From: Hysterangium stoloniferum
Lineage: Eukaryota; Basidiomycota; Agaricomycetes; Hysterangiales; Hysterangiaceae
DNA length: 64,000 nt
NCBI GenBank assembly: GCA_015178975.1
Contig: WHVD01000045.1
Span: 1-64,000 of the forward strand
Direction of reading: 5' to 3'
The position numbers and the translations under genes were made by a program. Below the pieces are notes generated by a model. The model made no database searches. It saw nothing but the letters and a program-made list of their open reading frames with translations, and was not told the DNA's origin. Below, piece after piece: positions 10,187 through 22,157 of the stretch. How positions within the stretch are numbered: position 1 is the first letter of the stretch; each line of letters starts with the position of its first letter.

Positions 10187-10193
10187 TATAAAA
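10187..10193 (+). promoter_or_regulatory. TATA box of family copy B
   Basis: TATAAAA within gcgctataaaagcc lies 44 bp upstream of the ATG at 10237. Copy I has the same box at the same distance. Copies A and C-G have degenerate forms at this position (tttatg, tttgtg and similar on the plus strand). Confidence 0.6.
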
Positions 10194-10236
10194 GCCTGGC
10201 ACTTTCTTCTAGTGTAAGTACGACTGCTACGCCCAA

Positions 10237-10838
10237 ATGTCTGCTTTCAATGAGATAGCCCTGGGGAATCACCATGAGGTAACGGTTCAAACCTGCCTTG
10301 AAGGTGTTGAACTACCACCCTTAGCCCCCCCAGGTGTATGGAGTTCAGAGCGACGGGACCAGATCATTAAGACTGGGATGAGAGAGATATTCAGGGAGAA
10401 GCTTCGAGAACGATGGGGATGTAACGAACCTGGTTATGATTTATGTTATCAGGCCCCCAATGATGAGCAGCACATACATCTGTCTGCAAACCATATAGAG
10501 ATTTGGGTTGACGAGTGGGTGAGTAAAGTATAGTGCTATTTCCATGTGATCTGTGTCACATGCTGTGCATTTCAGTGTCAAGGAGAAACGACCTACCATG
10601 ACCCACCCACCATTGTCAAGATATCCACCAACACGACATCCAATCTCAGCCCGTATCGCAATCACGCCGTGGACTGGGGAATGATCTCACAGAGTCTTGT
10701 GACATCTTCAAGTATTGAAATTGGCCCCGGGTATTATTGTGGAGTCGGTTTGGAAAGGGTTGGGATGAAAGTCCTTCAGAGTGCCAAGACAGCTGCGCTG
10801 ATCGCAAGCTGACAATGTACAGGGAAATACCAGCTGGT
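10237..10838 (+). pseudogene. Family copy B, inverted, exons 1-2 only
   Basis: This is the only plus-strand 5' end in the array. Exon 1 opens at ATG 10237 (MSAFNEIALGNHHEVT) and runs through CNEPGYDLCYQAP to WVDEW, then a gtgagt donor and a ttcag acceptor lead into exon 2 (CQGETTYHDPPTIV, IGPGYYCGVGLERVGMKV). Exon 2 loses one base near 10808 (LIAS then stop) and ends at about 10829, where minus-strand exon 4/3 sequence of copy C begins. It is therefore a truncated inverted duplicate. Its closest relative by eye is copy I, which shares MSAFNE, APPGVWSSER and the upstream sequence. Confidence 0.75.
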
Positions 10839-12221
10839 TGACGTGATCGGTGAGAAGAACCTCTGATCGCTGTGAGCTCCTTTACAGATAGTGGACGCAC
10901 GTGGCAGATCGCTTCCACCATATACACAAGGCAGAAAAAGGGTGAGGGATCATGAAATTCTATTACAGAACGGGCGATGTTTATGATAAATGTTGATGCA
11001 ACCTCATCCAAGTTGGTGTGCAGCGGTGACTTGACTGACTAAAATGTTGTATAGTGATGACGTCATCGCATGACGCGTCGGCAGGTGACGCGGCTCCATC
11101 TAACCAATAAACGCCGGGGCAGAAAAAGAAGGCCGAAGCCAAGAATGTCATAGCTGGGTGAGACGGTTGCCGCTCTCCCACATGTATGAAAATATCTTTA
11201 AAATTTCCGTCGCTCTTCTCCGAATTTGAGGCGGGTATATAGGTCTACGACTCAGATATGAGTATTTCTGTTGGAAGGTGAAGAAAACACCGTTCTACTT
11301 TTCCCGATCAGGGGGCAATATGAGCTGAGACATAAAGGTTCTTCCGCCCTTTGTTCTCGGGCATTTCACCCCGACTCCCCCAGCGCCTACATAATTGACA
11401 AAACGTATATAAATGAGGCAACTACTGTATAGTTACAGGCAGTCTGTTATACTTATCCATGACTCCCTAATAATATGGGGATTGAATTTTAACAATTTCC
11501 AGTGTATTCAATGATTGAGGTATCCCTACCTCGCTAAATCAGCACTGTCTTGAACTAGTCTTCCCAGTTTTGGCAGTGTAAGATACTTGTGTAGAAATTT
11601 GCCAAAGGCACCATCGTCTTGTAACAAACGGGCGATTTCCCGGTATGTTGTCAGCCTTGCGATCAGCGAAGCTGTCTTAGCACTGTGAAGGACTTTCATC
11701 CCAACCCTTTCCAAACCGACTCCACAGTAATACCCGGGGCCAATTTCAATACTTGACATTGTCCCCTGACTCCGCGAGATCATTCCCCAGTCATCGACAC
11801 GACTGCAATAGGGGCTGAGGTTGGAGGTCGTGTTGGTTTAACAACATTCGGTGGGTCATGATAGCCCGTTTCTCCTTGACACTGAAATGCGCAGCATGTG
11901 ACACATATCACATGGAAATAGCATTATAGTTTACTCACCCACTCGTCAACCCAAATCTCTATATGGTTTGCAGACAGCTGTATGTGTTGCCTGCCATCCG
12001 GGGGCCCGATAACATAAATCATGGCCGGGTTCGTTACAACCCCATCGTTCTCGAAGCTTCTTCTTGAACATCTCTCTCATCCCTTTAACGGTCTCGTCCT
12101 GTTTCTCTGAACTCAATACACCAGGGGAAACTAAGGGTGGGAGTTCCTCGATGTCTTCAAGGTCGATCTCAGCCGTTGCCGAATCGTGATTCCCCTGAGT
12201 CGTCTCGTTGGAAGTAGACAT
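10829..12221 (-). pseudogene. Family copy C, exons 1-3 truncated
   Basis: The start codon is at 12221-12219 (MSTSNETTQGNHDSATAE). A one-base change in frame after DLCYRAP closes exon 1 early. Exon 2 (about 11,900-11,530) is otherwise well kept (IGPGYYCGVGLERVG to RLVQDSADLAR). Exon 3 is present only in part (about 11,170-10,850), then jumps across a deletion to a scrap of exon 4 and meets inverted copy B. Its exon 3 carries the uninterrupted sequence gccaagaatgtcat, the empty site for the Ngaro insertion in copy A. An extra sequence of about 250 bp (about 11,268-11,500, including gggggcaatatgagctgag) sits in intron 2. Confidence 0.65.
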
Positions 12222-12615
12222 TGGTGGGTAGCAGTCTCACCTACCCTAGAAGGGCGTGCCTTGCTTTTATGCCGCCAGCAGTCGGAGAGTTAATTCCATG
12301 AAGGTACAGCGTTATGGCCGTACTTACACTGGATACACAGCATTTCATTCCTGCCCTCGTCCACAAGGTTCCCTCACCTTCTTTGAACCTTATAGGCTCC
12401 ACTGTAATGAGTTGAGCTTGCTACTTCTTACGTCTTCCACTGAACGCTTACACAGCATATAATAATGGTTCAGTCGATTGTCACCTCATAGTATAGTATT
12501 TCTAGCATTTCTCAGCGTCAGAGTTGAAAGCAGAACGGCTTTTATGATATCGAGAAGTGACATTGTCATTTACCATATAAATGCAGCCCAGAGCGATGCC
12601 CAATGGTTGCTGCCT
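12222..12615. other. Intergenic region upstream of copy C
   Basis: It holds the family's conserved upstream sequence (degenerate TATA position near 12,266, then cttacactggatacacagcat) and no gene of its own. It separates the copy C start from the 3' end of copy D. Confidence 0.4.
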
Positions 12616-15600
12616 TCAGGTTGCCGCTGTCAGCCTCAGGCTTTGTCCAGAGAGATTGCACACTTCCTGTTTAATTTTGCAAACTTTCACAGAGGAGAAA
12701 ACCAGGGCCATTGATGGACTAGTCGCATTAAATGGCAAGGAACGGGATTCCTTCATTCGCCCTTGCCATATCTTTGGTTGTGATGAATCCATCCCGGTGT
12801 GTATTAACACATTCTAAATATAATCTTGTCTCAGGCGACACTGACTAGCCTTATTATTATCTGTCTGCCTGAGTGGAATGTTTCGCCCCAGGCTCACACG
12901 GTTGATGCATGGACATTGCTCGTTAAAGCGACGATGACAAGGTAGATCAAGCATTGTGACCCACCCGTAGTTTGACCTATTTCAGCTCTTGCGGTATGTA
13001 AAGATTCACCACGTTGGCTATGCTAATCCATTCACCTTTTCTACCATCCTTCTTCCCCCTTCGGTGCTGCCAATCCCACGGTGCCCTGTGAGGTCCACAT
13101 AGGTCGCTGTAACAATTCCTCTGCATTCCCACACGATGGCCGTTCATCCCAGCCCTGCGTTTGTCACCAAAACTGATCCTTCATTTTATCGTTTTGCCTA
13201 ATTTGACAGTCAAGGAATGGACGAGGTACCCTGAGTCTTAACATACTTCCGAGCTGATAATCGGGTATTGTTGCTTGCCACGGCAATGCATCCTAGTGTC
13301 CTACCTCTCAGATAATCTCAAGTGCAGCAGGATAATAACAAAATTATGTCTTGGGAATACATTTGGATCACTCTTGGCGATAATTATACTTCGGTGTGCT
13401 GTTACCGGACCAAAAACGACAGCAATTCCTTTCTAAGACAGTGGCAATGGTCGAACCCGGTCTCAGACTGGTTCAGATACAGTCCCGGAATATTTGCTGC
13501 CATGAGACGTATATATAGTCTTACAATATATTTAATTATTAGTCACAAAACACAAAGCCCTACAAAGCCAAAGGTATCATCGACCCAATCCTCATCAGCA
13601 ATGAATTCCAGAGTTTCCCGTTTCTCCTTGGCTAGCATGATTGCGGTGACTAACTCATCAGTATTAAAACGGCCTGGAACCCTCATAGTTATGTTCCGGG
13701 GCTTTTCTTCCAGAACATGGAGACATAAGTCGAATTCGTCAATGCTACCGACACATCAGTGAAAGGTGTGGCGACTACGCATAGGAAGGAACAGGTGACG
13801 ACAATTGACGTTCAAGATGTCGACGTATCTTAAGAGTTCTTTAATATTAGATTGACTCAAATGATGGTTTTGTTACTACTCTAAATGAAATAATTCAAAC
13901 ATGACAATTGGAATGAAATCCAGTCAACCGAAATGGAAGCAGTAGGGGAAATGTCGGGATAGCGAGTAAAATAAGTTGTAGTGTGGCGGTCGGTCCCTAC
14001 TGAAACATTGAAACACAACACAAACTGGATTTCTCGTGGATTGGCTGCACCACGCGGCGAGTCGTGGGTATTCTTCAGCTCTTAGTTAATATGACATTCC
14101 ACTGACATGACCACGAGCTACGTTTCTCTTATCCAAGGTGAAGGTTCACGGACAATGTGAAGAAGTGTGGGTATGGTGTTGTACAACGGCTTGGCTCGGC
14201 TTCCTGTTCTCCCAAAGAATGACACGAGAATAACGGTGGGACCGCCTTCTTTCAGATGCCCTAGTGGTATTCGATTGAAATTGTGATCGCTAGTATATGC
14301 GATGTGATTTCAGCGACGGGTAGTCCTTGGAATATATTCAACACCAGTCTAGAGAACCTCGCAGCGATTATTACATGTGACTATCTTTGCTGTTAAATTA
14401 TGGCAATTGTAGCTTCATAGGACTCTCAAGTCCGTGTTCTGTTTGACATGATTGTCAGGTATAAATAGGATGTCAATCTAGCCACAGGTGGTGCCCACAG
14501 GTGTATTCAATGGATGTCTGGCATCAACGTGTGCAACATGCATAGCTCGCGGCAATGGTGAAAGGTGACGGTATGCGCTCTGATATTTGCTTGATTTATG
14601 GTAGTTGTATTATTAAGCTTTTAATGGAAAAGAATTAGTTTAAGGAAATCGCCCAACACATTGACTCGCATGGTGTGAAGGCCCTCGGTGTTAAGATTAT
14701 GGATCTTGTCGATTGAACACTGGCCTGAAGGTATGATGATCCTGAACGAGACATGCATCGAACTGGCGACAAGGGAGGCCTTTTTCAGACCTTCAATGAT
14801 ATCTTATTTAAAACATGTATCGTTCATGATTCGTATTTTAGTCTACGCACGGCTAGTGCCCCAAAGTGCCCCAAAATGTATTCAACACCTGTATGGGGAC
14901 AACTGCAGAGTTCGCCGAGATAATACAAATTGACTATATGCGGACGCTATTGGGCTCCTCCTGGTTTGGTTGAGATGTGTCGGCGTTATCAAAAGAGAAA
15001 TGATTAGGAATTGTGTCCAATTGATGGTGCAAGACCTTTGTCAGGGTAGCCATGTTCCTCCAGCACGGATATGGGGGACTAATTAGACCCTACCGACACA
15101 CGAGTGGAAGGCGTGGCGACCACGCAAAGGAGCGAACGTGCGGTCAAATCTAAACTGTCAAACTCCACCCTGATGAATTGGGCATGGGTCGAGCCGCACA
15201 TGGCATCACAATGTGGAAGGAGAGAAACGAGAATGGCGATGGTATCGAGGCTGCGCACTGTGGTACACGCAGATTCGGGCTCGGAAGATCCAGCTATCAG
15301 TTTCAGAGTCAATGCGATTATTCCCTTACCACACACAAGGAGCTTCCAATCAGGACTCGTGTGGGTCAGAATGAGACTGGTAGGACAGTTTCATGGGCGG
15401 ATGTAAGACGGTGCTATAAGGTAAAATAGTGTGAGCGTACCTTGCGATGGGCCCAATGAACGAAGAAACCACATTCAGCCGGTTGATGTGATCAGCGAGG
15501 AAGCGTGCTGTTGTCGAAGAAGGTTTCCAAGGAGTAAATATTCCAATACAGTAAAGATGATGCCTCCGAACCAATATGACGTCTCAATGACGCTATATGC

Positions 15601-16203
15601 GTGTTCATGTTGTCCAATCAATACATCTCCAGCAAGATCCCGAAACCATGCATCTTGGTGGATGCAACACAGGAGAAGCCGGATAGGATATGCATACAAG
15701 AGACGTTGTTGTACGTGATTTTGCCTGTTGTGGTTATAGTGGGCAGGATGACATGATGTGATGTCCCGACGCACGGTTGAAGCCACAATTCAAACCGCTG
15801 ATCGCATGAGCTCCTCTACAGATAGTTGACGCACGTGGCAGATCGCTTCTACGATATACGGAAGGTGGCAAAGGGGTAAGTGATCATGATAACCGGCGAT
15901 TTGTATGATAAATGTTGATGCAACCTCATCCAAGCTCGTGTGCAGTGGTGACTTGACTAAAACGTTATAAAGCGATGACGTAATCGCAGTTGACGCGTCT
16001 CTGCCTGCCCAATTGACGCCGGAACAATCCGTGAAGGTCCAAGCCAAATATGACATAAGATGGGTAGCGTAACCTTTGCTACTCGACAACATGTCAAATT
16101 CAGACATCGAGAAATCATCTAAAATCCTCTTCGCTCTTCTCCGAATTTGAAGTGGATATGTGGGTCTACAAAGACGGGTATTTCGAGTATATTCAACATT
16201 GAC

Positions 16204-16614
16204 TGAAAGGCTGTCGTTATCAGCCTCACTCGGTCAACACGGACAGGACTAAGTTTTCTTTATTTTAGTAGCAGTATGATACAAGATGAATGTGAGGCTC
16301 CCTAGGGAAGGGTGGGAAAGGATTGTATGGTCGAAAAGATTCCCTCTTATCACTGTGGAATGTATACTTATATATCTGCCTGGAACAATAAGATTGTGGT
16401 AACAAAAGGTGTCTGAAGACAAGGAAGATGTGGCAGGAAAAGGAGAACAATGTTCAATGGGAGAACAATGGTCAATGGGAGAACAATGGTCAATGGGAGA
16501 ACAATGGTCAATGGGAGAACAATGGTCAAGATTAATTGAGTGGTGGCACAAGGAATGCTTGAGTAGTCGAACAAAGGGAGTGGTGGCATATGTGGTAAGG
16601 TGGCCAGGCTTACA
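16204..16614. mobile_element. Solo LTR, 411 bp, TSD ttgac
   Basis: It lies in intron 2 of copy D, flanked by ttgac at 16199-16203 and 16615-16619. In the plus direction it starts TGAAAGGCTG and ends GGCTTACA; reversed, it starts TGTAAGCCTGGC. The same start is seen at the right edge of the LTR-like sequence 18910-19744, so the two may be related. An 18-bp minisatellite lies inside. Confidence 0.75.
16442..16530 (+). repeat. 18-bp minisatellite, about 5 copies
   Basis: The unit gggagaacaatggtcaat is repeated about five times; the first copy has ttcaat in place of gtcaat. Because 18 is a multiple of three, all six frames stay open across it, which explains the short repetitive ORFs on both strands here. 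Confidence 0.9.
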
Positions 16615-17328
16615 TTGACGCTGAGTTATCCCTACCTCATTAAATCAACACTCTCTTGAACTAGTCTTCCTAATCGTGGCAGGGTGAGATACTTGCGTAG
16701 AATCCTGCTAAAGCCACTGTTCTCTTGAGACAATTGACTCGTTACTTGCCTATATACTGTCAGCTTTGTCATCAGTGAAGCTTTCTTTGCATTGTGCAGG
16801 ACTTTCATCCCAATCCTTTCCAAAGCGACTCCACAGTAATACCCAGGGGTAATTTCAATGCTTGGTGATGTCTCAAGAATCCGTGAGATCATTCCCCTGT
16901 CATTGTCATGACTGCAATACGGGCTGAGGTTAGATCTCGTGTTGGTGCATATCTTAACAACATTCGGTGGGTCATGGTAGCCAGTTTCTCCTTGACACTA
17001 ACATGCACAGCCTGTGACACAGATCACATGGAAATAGCATTCTACTTTACTCACACCCATCAACCCAACTCTCTATTTGGTTTGCAGACAGTTGTATGTG
17101 CTGGTCATCATCGGGAGCCCGATAACATAAATAATGGCCGGGCTCGCTATAACCCCATCGTTCTTGAAGCTTTTCCCTAAATATCTCTCTCATCCCCTTC
17201 TGAATGATCTGGTCCCGGTGCTCTGAACTCAATACATCTGGGGGAAATAGTTCCTCAACACCTTCAATGTAGGGCTCAGCCGTTGCCAAATTGTTATTTC
17301 TCAGAGTCATCTCGGCGACAGTAGACAT

Positions 17329-18225
17329 TGGTGGATAGCAGTCGTACTTACACTCGAAAGAGATGCTGAGCGTTTATGACGCAGTCAGTCGGAGAGTTAA
17401 TTCCCCCAAGGTACAGCCTTGTGGTCGTACTTACACAGGATTCACAGCCTGTCACTGCAGTCTTTGTAAATAACATCCCCACACCTTCCATAAAGGCTCC
17501 AGTGCACTAAGTTACCTCACTACTTTCTTCCGCCTTCTGCTGAAGGCTCTCACAGCATTTAATAATAGTTTAGTCAATTGTTACCCTTAGTATAATATTA
17601 TTGAGTGTCAGAGTTGCAATGGAACTTCTCTGACATTTCAGAAGTGGCATCGCCAAGCATAATATAAATGCACTCCAGAGCGATACTCATTGAGGGATGC
17701 TGTATTCAAGTTTGCGCTGTCAACCTCAGACTTTATCCAGGGAGATTGCGCGCTTCCCATTTAAGTTTTTCAAACTTTCAATGAGAAGAAACCTGGATCA
17801 ATGATAGTCTAGTCAGGTTAATGGTCACATGAAAGAGCGATTCTCACTGGTCCTGCATTCAAGTTGGCACTGTCAACCTCGGACTTTATGCGGCAAGATT
17901 GCGCCCTTCCTGTTTAAGTTTATCAAAACTTTCAATGAGAAGAAACCCGGGTCAATGATAGTGGTTAATTGTTAAATTTGATGATGAAACACACTTTTTT
18001 TATAGGGGGAGTCCACCAATTATTGCAACTTTTCATATGAAGATGCTAATTGTGGACCATGCATTTGGAGGTTAATGTGTGTCAGAACCACTATACACCT
18101 CCCAGAGCATCCAACCTATATTGTCAGGAGGTGCTACACTAACTGACACAAGATATTGAGACACAAAGTACTTTTATTACAAGCTTATTAAACCCTTGTA
18201 TATTGTGTATTGCAATAGAGTCAAC
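17329..18225. other. Copy D upstream region with duplication and insertion
   Basis: About 17,340-17,680 is the family's conserved upstream region. A block at about 17,690-17,815 is partly duplicated at about 17,830-17,958 (both contain gctgtcaacctc and tcaatgagaagaaac). From about 17,967 to 18,235 lies sequence foreign to the other copies, starting TGTTAAATTTGATG and flanked on both sides by ttaat. It may be a small element, but its right end is not CA. No gene is evident. Confidence 0.4.
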
Positions 18226-18909
18226 TCATACTATTTTTAATATTAATGTCACATGAAACAGCTTGAATTTTGTAGAATGTCTGAACAAGACAAAGAGTGA
18301 GGTAAGACCAGAGTTCTCAGGGTAGAGTTTATTGAGGTACATAACGGTCGAACTTGGAATATCTTCGATTGTGGCTTGTCCATCAAAACTTGTATTAATA
18401 AACTGCATACATAATCCCATGTCAGGTAATACTTGCTTACACCTCGCTTTATTATTACTTGTCTTGCCGAGTGGAATGTGTCGCCCCAGGCTCAGACTCT
18501 TGATGCGTGGACATGGCTCTTCAATGCGATGATGACAATGTAAGCCATTATTGCGACTCACGCAGCTTGACCGATCGCACGCGGCATCTGGTATGTACAG
18601 ATTCACCACGTTGGGAATGCTTGTATGTCCCCTTTTTCTGCTTTCTTCCCAGCTCCATTGGGGATGGCCATCACAGTCCCTCTTCTGTCCCTGATATGAA
18701 TTTCCAAGTTGATCATTGGCTACTCTCATCACAAAGTGGGCAGAAGATATGATGCTAGCTGGGGTAATGCATCATCATGTAATCTCCGGGGAAAGGGTTC
18801 AATGCAGAAAAAATATAATACCACTTGCATCACTCTTGACGACAATAAAACTTCGGGATGCTAGTACCAGTCCGAAAAGGGTAGGAATTCCCTTCAAAGA
18901 CAGTGGCAA
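18226..18909 (-). CDS. Copy E 3'-B module, ORF of 168 aa
   Basis: From an ATG at 18732 one frame stays open to 18226. It contains the family's most conserved 3' block: IPNVVNLYIPD, LHCHHRIEEPCPRIKS, GRHIPLGKTSNNK, then DGQATIEDIPSSTV and LYPENSGL. The same block recurs in copies F (30.1 kb), H (44.5 kb), I (48.7 kb) and J (60.0 kb). Whether it is the C-terminus of a longer spliced gene or a short gene of its own is not settled. In H the same reading passes through AIGQAAWVTIMDLHCHRR, so upstream frames differ between copies. The part at 18,909-18,740 matches the preceding conserved exon (LSLKGIP...) but is cut by the LTR at 18910. I recognise no domain. Confidence 0.4.
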
Positions 18910-19744
18910 TCTGTTAGGATACACACACAGGCTGGGTTTCCGGAGAAACCCATGGGATATCCGGTAGGACTTGGCTTCAGCTTATAGGCTGCGCCCTCGC
19001 TAGATTGTGTTGTCCAATTTCGAACAGACGGATGGGGATCCTGGGGAGTCCGGGTGGGGTTCGTGGGTCGTAGGTTGTAGGTCGTAGGTTGGAGATCGTG
19101 AGTTGAGTTGCTTGAGAGAGATAGATGCGCCGGAGCCTGTGGGCTCCGACTAGTGCGAGTGATGTGAATCAAGCAAGGGTTTAGAGCAGAAAATGTTATT
19201 AGATTACTGGGGGGAATCTAAGCTAATTTTCTGACTGGATTGTATGTACAACATCTGCCAGTTTATATAGACCGTGGAATGCATAACATACCAAATCCAG
19301 TAATGATGAAACGAAACTAACAAAACATAAAATTGGAATAGTAAACACCAAATTGGTGTTAGGAACAGGACGGAATGGAGCGGAGTCCGAATCGTGACAA
19401 AGCATAACCCATAACAGGAAATGGAGTGGGAGCGGAGTCCTAAATCGTGACAGGTCATTTGACTAAAACGGGAATGGTGCTCGATTAGAGCGGTGACGGG
19501 ATTCTAAGCGGGATCTGGTGACTGATGTGTGGGACGAAGACGGACATAGACAGAGATGGAGTCTGGGGGAAGTCCAGTGACTGATATGTATCGTAATGAG
19601 GTCGAACGTAATGAGTCTTGACATAACGGAGTCCGGGTGGGAAATCCTATAAACAGACAATTGGTGCTTGTAGCGCGTGGGGGCATACGGGTTAGTGCCC
19701 GGAGTCCGGTGGGATTGTCCGGTCGTAACAGGTGCCAGGCTTAC
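18910..19744 (-). mobile_element. LTR-like sequence, about 0.83 kb, no TSD
   Basis: Read on the minus strand it begins TGTAAGCCTGGCACCTGTTACG and ends GTATCCTAACA. Repeats of ggagtccg lie inside. The right edge interrupts the RNase H start of an RT relic (after TLHIFTDAS); the left edge interrupts family sequence after gacagtggcaa. The flanks do not form a target duplication (gtttc versus caatc), so a deletion probably removed one side. Confidence 0.5.
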
Positions 19745-21750
19745 AGTTTCACTTGCATCAGTGAAGATGTGGAGGGTAGTTTGGGAAGTGGAGATGAAAT
19801 GGACCCCATTCCAACAGGGGGCATAAGTGCCCCACTAAGTAATGTCCCGACATGCAGGGCAAGTAAGACAGTGGCGAGCAGAAGGAGAGGCAAATGATAT
19901 TGCGAAATTGAACAGTGAGCGCATGAAGGCTTTGGAGAAAGGGATGATCTGCAAGCAGAATTGAAGAAAACCGGTTAATTCCTGTAACTCATGGAGGGTG
20001 CAATGCATCTTGGCCTGCCATTTGATGAGAAGGTTTGACAGATATGTCAGTTTACCTGTGAATAGATGAGCCTCCATAGCCATGGAGTCAAGTTCGATGC
20101 CTAAATATTCGAGGCAGGTTGATGGCCCCTCAATTTTAGATTCTTGGAAATGGAGACCAAGGGCATTTGCTAAGCCGTGGGTCTAAGAGGAAGTGGGGTA
20201 TGTGGCCTGAAAATCTGCAAAAAATCATCCAAATAATACTGAATGAAGGCAGGAAGATGGCAGTGCAAGATCCAGTGGAGGCCCTCTGAGAATAAGTTGA
20301 AGATATATGGAGCAGAACACAGACCAAACATAAGGAATAGCTCATAATAAAAAATTTCCTGCCCAATGGAAGCCCAGTAGTGGCCAATCAGCTGGTCGGA
20401 TAGAAATGTGGTGAAAGGCTTGTTCAAGATTCAATTTGAGCATGATTGATCCAGGGCCAGACTTAATGAGATCAGTGATGGCAATCTGAAACATATCATA
20501 CTTAATATGTCCTTCAGAATCTGGTATACCATCATTGACAGAGGAGCTATGAGGCCAAGAGAGATGATGGATCCAGCGAAGTTTATTGGAATGCTTTCGT
20601 GCAGTGACACCCAGTGGTGAGGAGCAGAAATGAGGTAAAGGCAGGAATAGAAAGGGACCTCAGAGTCGCCCACACTCAAGCTGGGTGTCGATATTGGAAA
20701 CAATTACATTGGGGAAGGAAGAAGCTGTAGGAAGATTAGGACATGATTGGCTACATGCCCTGTCACCTCCGAAGCCAATGTCACAGCCATGGTCAATGAT
20801 ATGCAATAGAGTGACTACAAATGGTCAGTCCAGATCGCTCAACCACGTCACTGATGAACTCACCATCCCTCACGCCGCGCATTATGACACAATGTGGAAG
20901 AAGCTAAAAAAAAGGTCCATGCATCGCGGTTGAGGGTAGAAGATACACGGGGCAGTGTGGAGGTGTCACCTGGACATCATTGATATGGGGATCGGAGTTG
21001 GGGCATGGTGGAGGATTCCCTTGAGGAGGGAAGAGGTGAGCATGGGGAAGCAGGAAGTTGCCATCAGCAGGGGACCATGCTAGTGCAGAGGTCCAAGATG
21101 GTTGTGCCTTTGACTCAATGGAGAGGAGCAGTGGCTCAGCATTGCAAGGTAAAATAATGGATGTGCGAACTTTGGGGGACAGGGAAGAGCTGTCAGTCAA
21201 TAGACCAGAGCTATCGGGAGGTGGTTGGGATGAGTGAGGGCCATCCTGGAAGGGAAAGATGTCCTCCAATGGGAAGCCAGGAACAAGTGGGCTAGTGATA
21301 GTAATGGGTGCTGTGGACTCATCACAGAGGAGCGGACTTAAATGTTGTCCAAGCTCGGCACCAAGGAAGTGGGTGTGGCGGCATGTAGGCTTGAAGTAGC
21401 ATGAACGCTGGCGCACACCAGTATAAAATCGAGTGAAGCTGAGTGGGTCTTGGATCACTAGCTGGGGCGGGCATGGCAAAAAGAGCTTGGAGTGCTGCCA
21501 GTTGTTGTTACTTCTGTGAGTAAATGGGCCACCCATCAAAGCCAGCAGTGGAATGTGCCGTATCGTAAGTATTGTGTGGCCAACAAAGTGGCCTGCCAGT
21601 GGTCTTTCTCCTTTGAGTTCAGAGGTTCAGCAGTCATGAAATAAAAAGAACTGTCACAGATGCTGCAAGCATCCTGTGAGATGGGAGATGAAGGAACAGA
21701 GATAAAGAGAAGGGGAAAATCATTAGTGAACAATAGGGGAGATTGTCACA
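19745..21750 (-). pseudogene. DIRS/Ngaro-type gag-RT remnant
   Basis: Reading leftward from about 21,733, a Gag-like part has DACSICDSS, EKDHWQATLLATQYLRYG and a Cys/His stretch, RQRSCYFKPTCRHTHFLGAE. A Pro/Ser-rich linker follows. The RT then has SPLGVT, RWIHHLSWPHSSSVNDGI, LEQAFHHISIRPADWPLLG, FGLCSAPYIFNLFSEGLHW and the catalytic YYLDDFL (about 20,220). Next come LEYLGIELDSMAMEAHL and LHELQELTGFLQF, ending where RNase H would begin (TLHIFTDAS, about 19,750). Several frameshifts separate the blocks. The RT is of the tyrosine-recombinase retrotransposon type but differs from the element at 1483-6567. No recombinase survives. Confidence 0.7.
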
Positions 21751-21857
21751 TGAAGTGACATTGGGTGAGACCTATGATCACTAAAGAACTCGGACAAATG
21801 TAATTTGTCCAATCCAACAGACCAGTGCACAGACCATGTAGTACAGTATATAGTTAG

Positions 21858-21887
21858 TCCAGTTGAGGGGTAGAAACCTCAACTGGA
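21858..21887. repeat. Perfect hairpin, 11-bp stem
   Basis: tccagttgagg and cctcaactgga flank an 8-base loop. It lies just outside the left end of the Tc1-like transposon and upstream of the gag remnant. It could be a terminal structure of that retroelement. Confidence 0.6.
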
Positions 21888-21897
21888 AGCCCAGCTA

Positions 21898-22125
21898 CAG
21901 TAGGTCAAAAAACTGCCCCAATGTTTGTGCATTTTAGAAAGATTGATATTGTGTGAAGGAATGACATCAGCAAAAATTCTGAAGAATTCACATGATATGA
22001 TATACTAGCACATGTTGGTTATCTACCAACTTAAGAAATCATGTGATTCCAATCAAAACTCATTGCTCAATAAATCAAACAAAATAATCACTCATTGGGG
22101 CAGTTTTTTGACCCTCTATTATTTT
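21898..22125 (+). repeat. Tc1-like left terminal inverted repeat
   Basis: About 228 bp, pairing with 23274-23496. The likely transposase site ggtcaaaaaactgccccaatg occurs at the outer edge, and again reversed at the inner edge (attggggcagttttttgaccctc), so the TIR is itself bounded by inverted copies. Confidence 0.85.
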
Positions 22126-22157
22126 ACAATCTAATACTTTGTATGATCCCCCTTTGC

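Larger units (their letters stand above)
12616..17328 (-). pseudogene. Family copy D, short-type unit with 3'-A module
   Basis: The start codon is at 17328-17326 (MSTVAEMTLRNNN). Exon 1 shows GMREIFREKLQERWGY, but the donor region reads gatgggtgtgagt, which puts exons 1 and 2 out of phase. Exon 2 (to 16,632) is open. Intron 2 carries a solo LTR (16204-16614). Exon 3 (16,107-15,790), exon 4 (about 15,720-15,480) and exon 5 (15,400-15,079, VATPSTRVSVGSN) follow, then VLHHQLDTIPNHF, and the A gene ends with FLKLILFH before a stop at about 14,622. Further left are ARFSRLVLNIF and RVPGRF-like stretches (14.4-13.6 kb) and the 3'-A module (13.5-12.6 kb; CVNTHTGMDSSQPKIWQG). The frame is broken repeatedly left of about 14.1 kb. 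This unit lacks the middle module found in E, F, H and J. Confidence 0.6.

Noticed and set aside
16442..16530. CRISPR-like array
   Set aside because: The repeats are contiguous 18-bp units without spacers; it is a minisatellite inside an LTR of a eukaryotic genome.
17967..18235. Solo LTR with TSD ttaat
   Set aside because: The left end TGTTAAA fits, but the right end does not finish in CA, so it is left as unassigned insertion.
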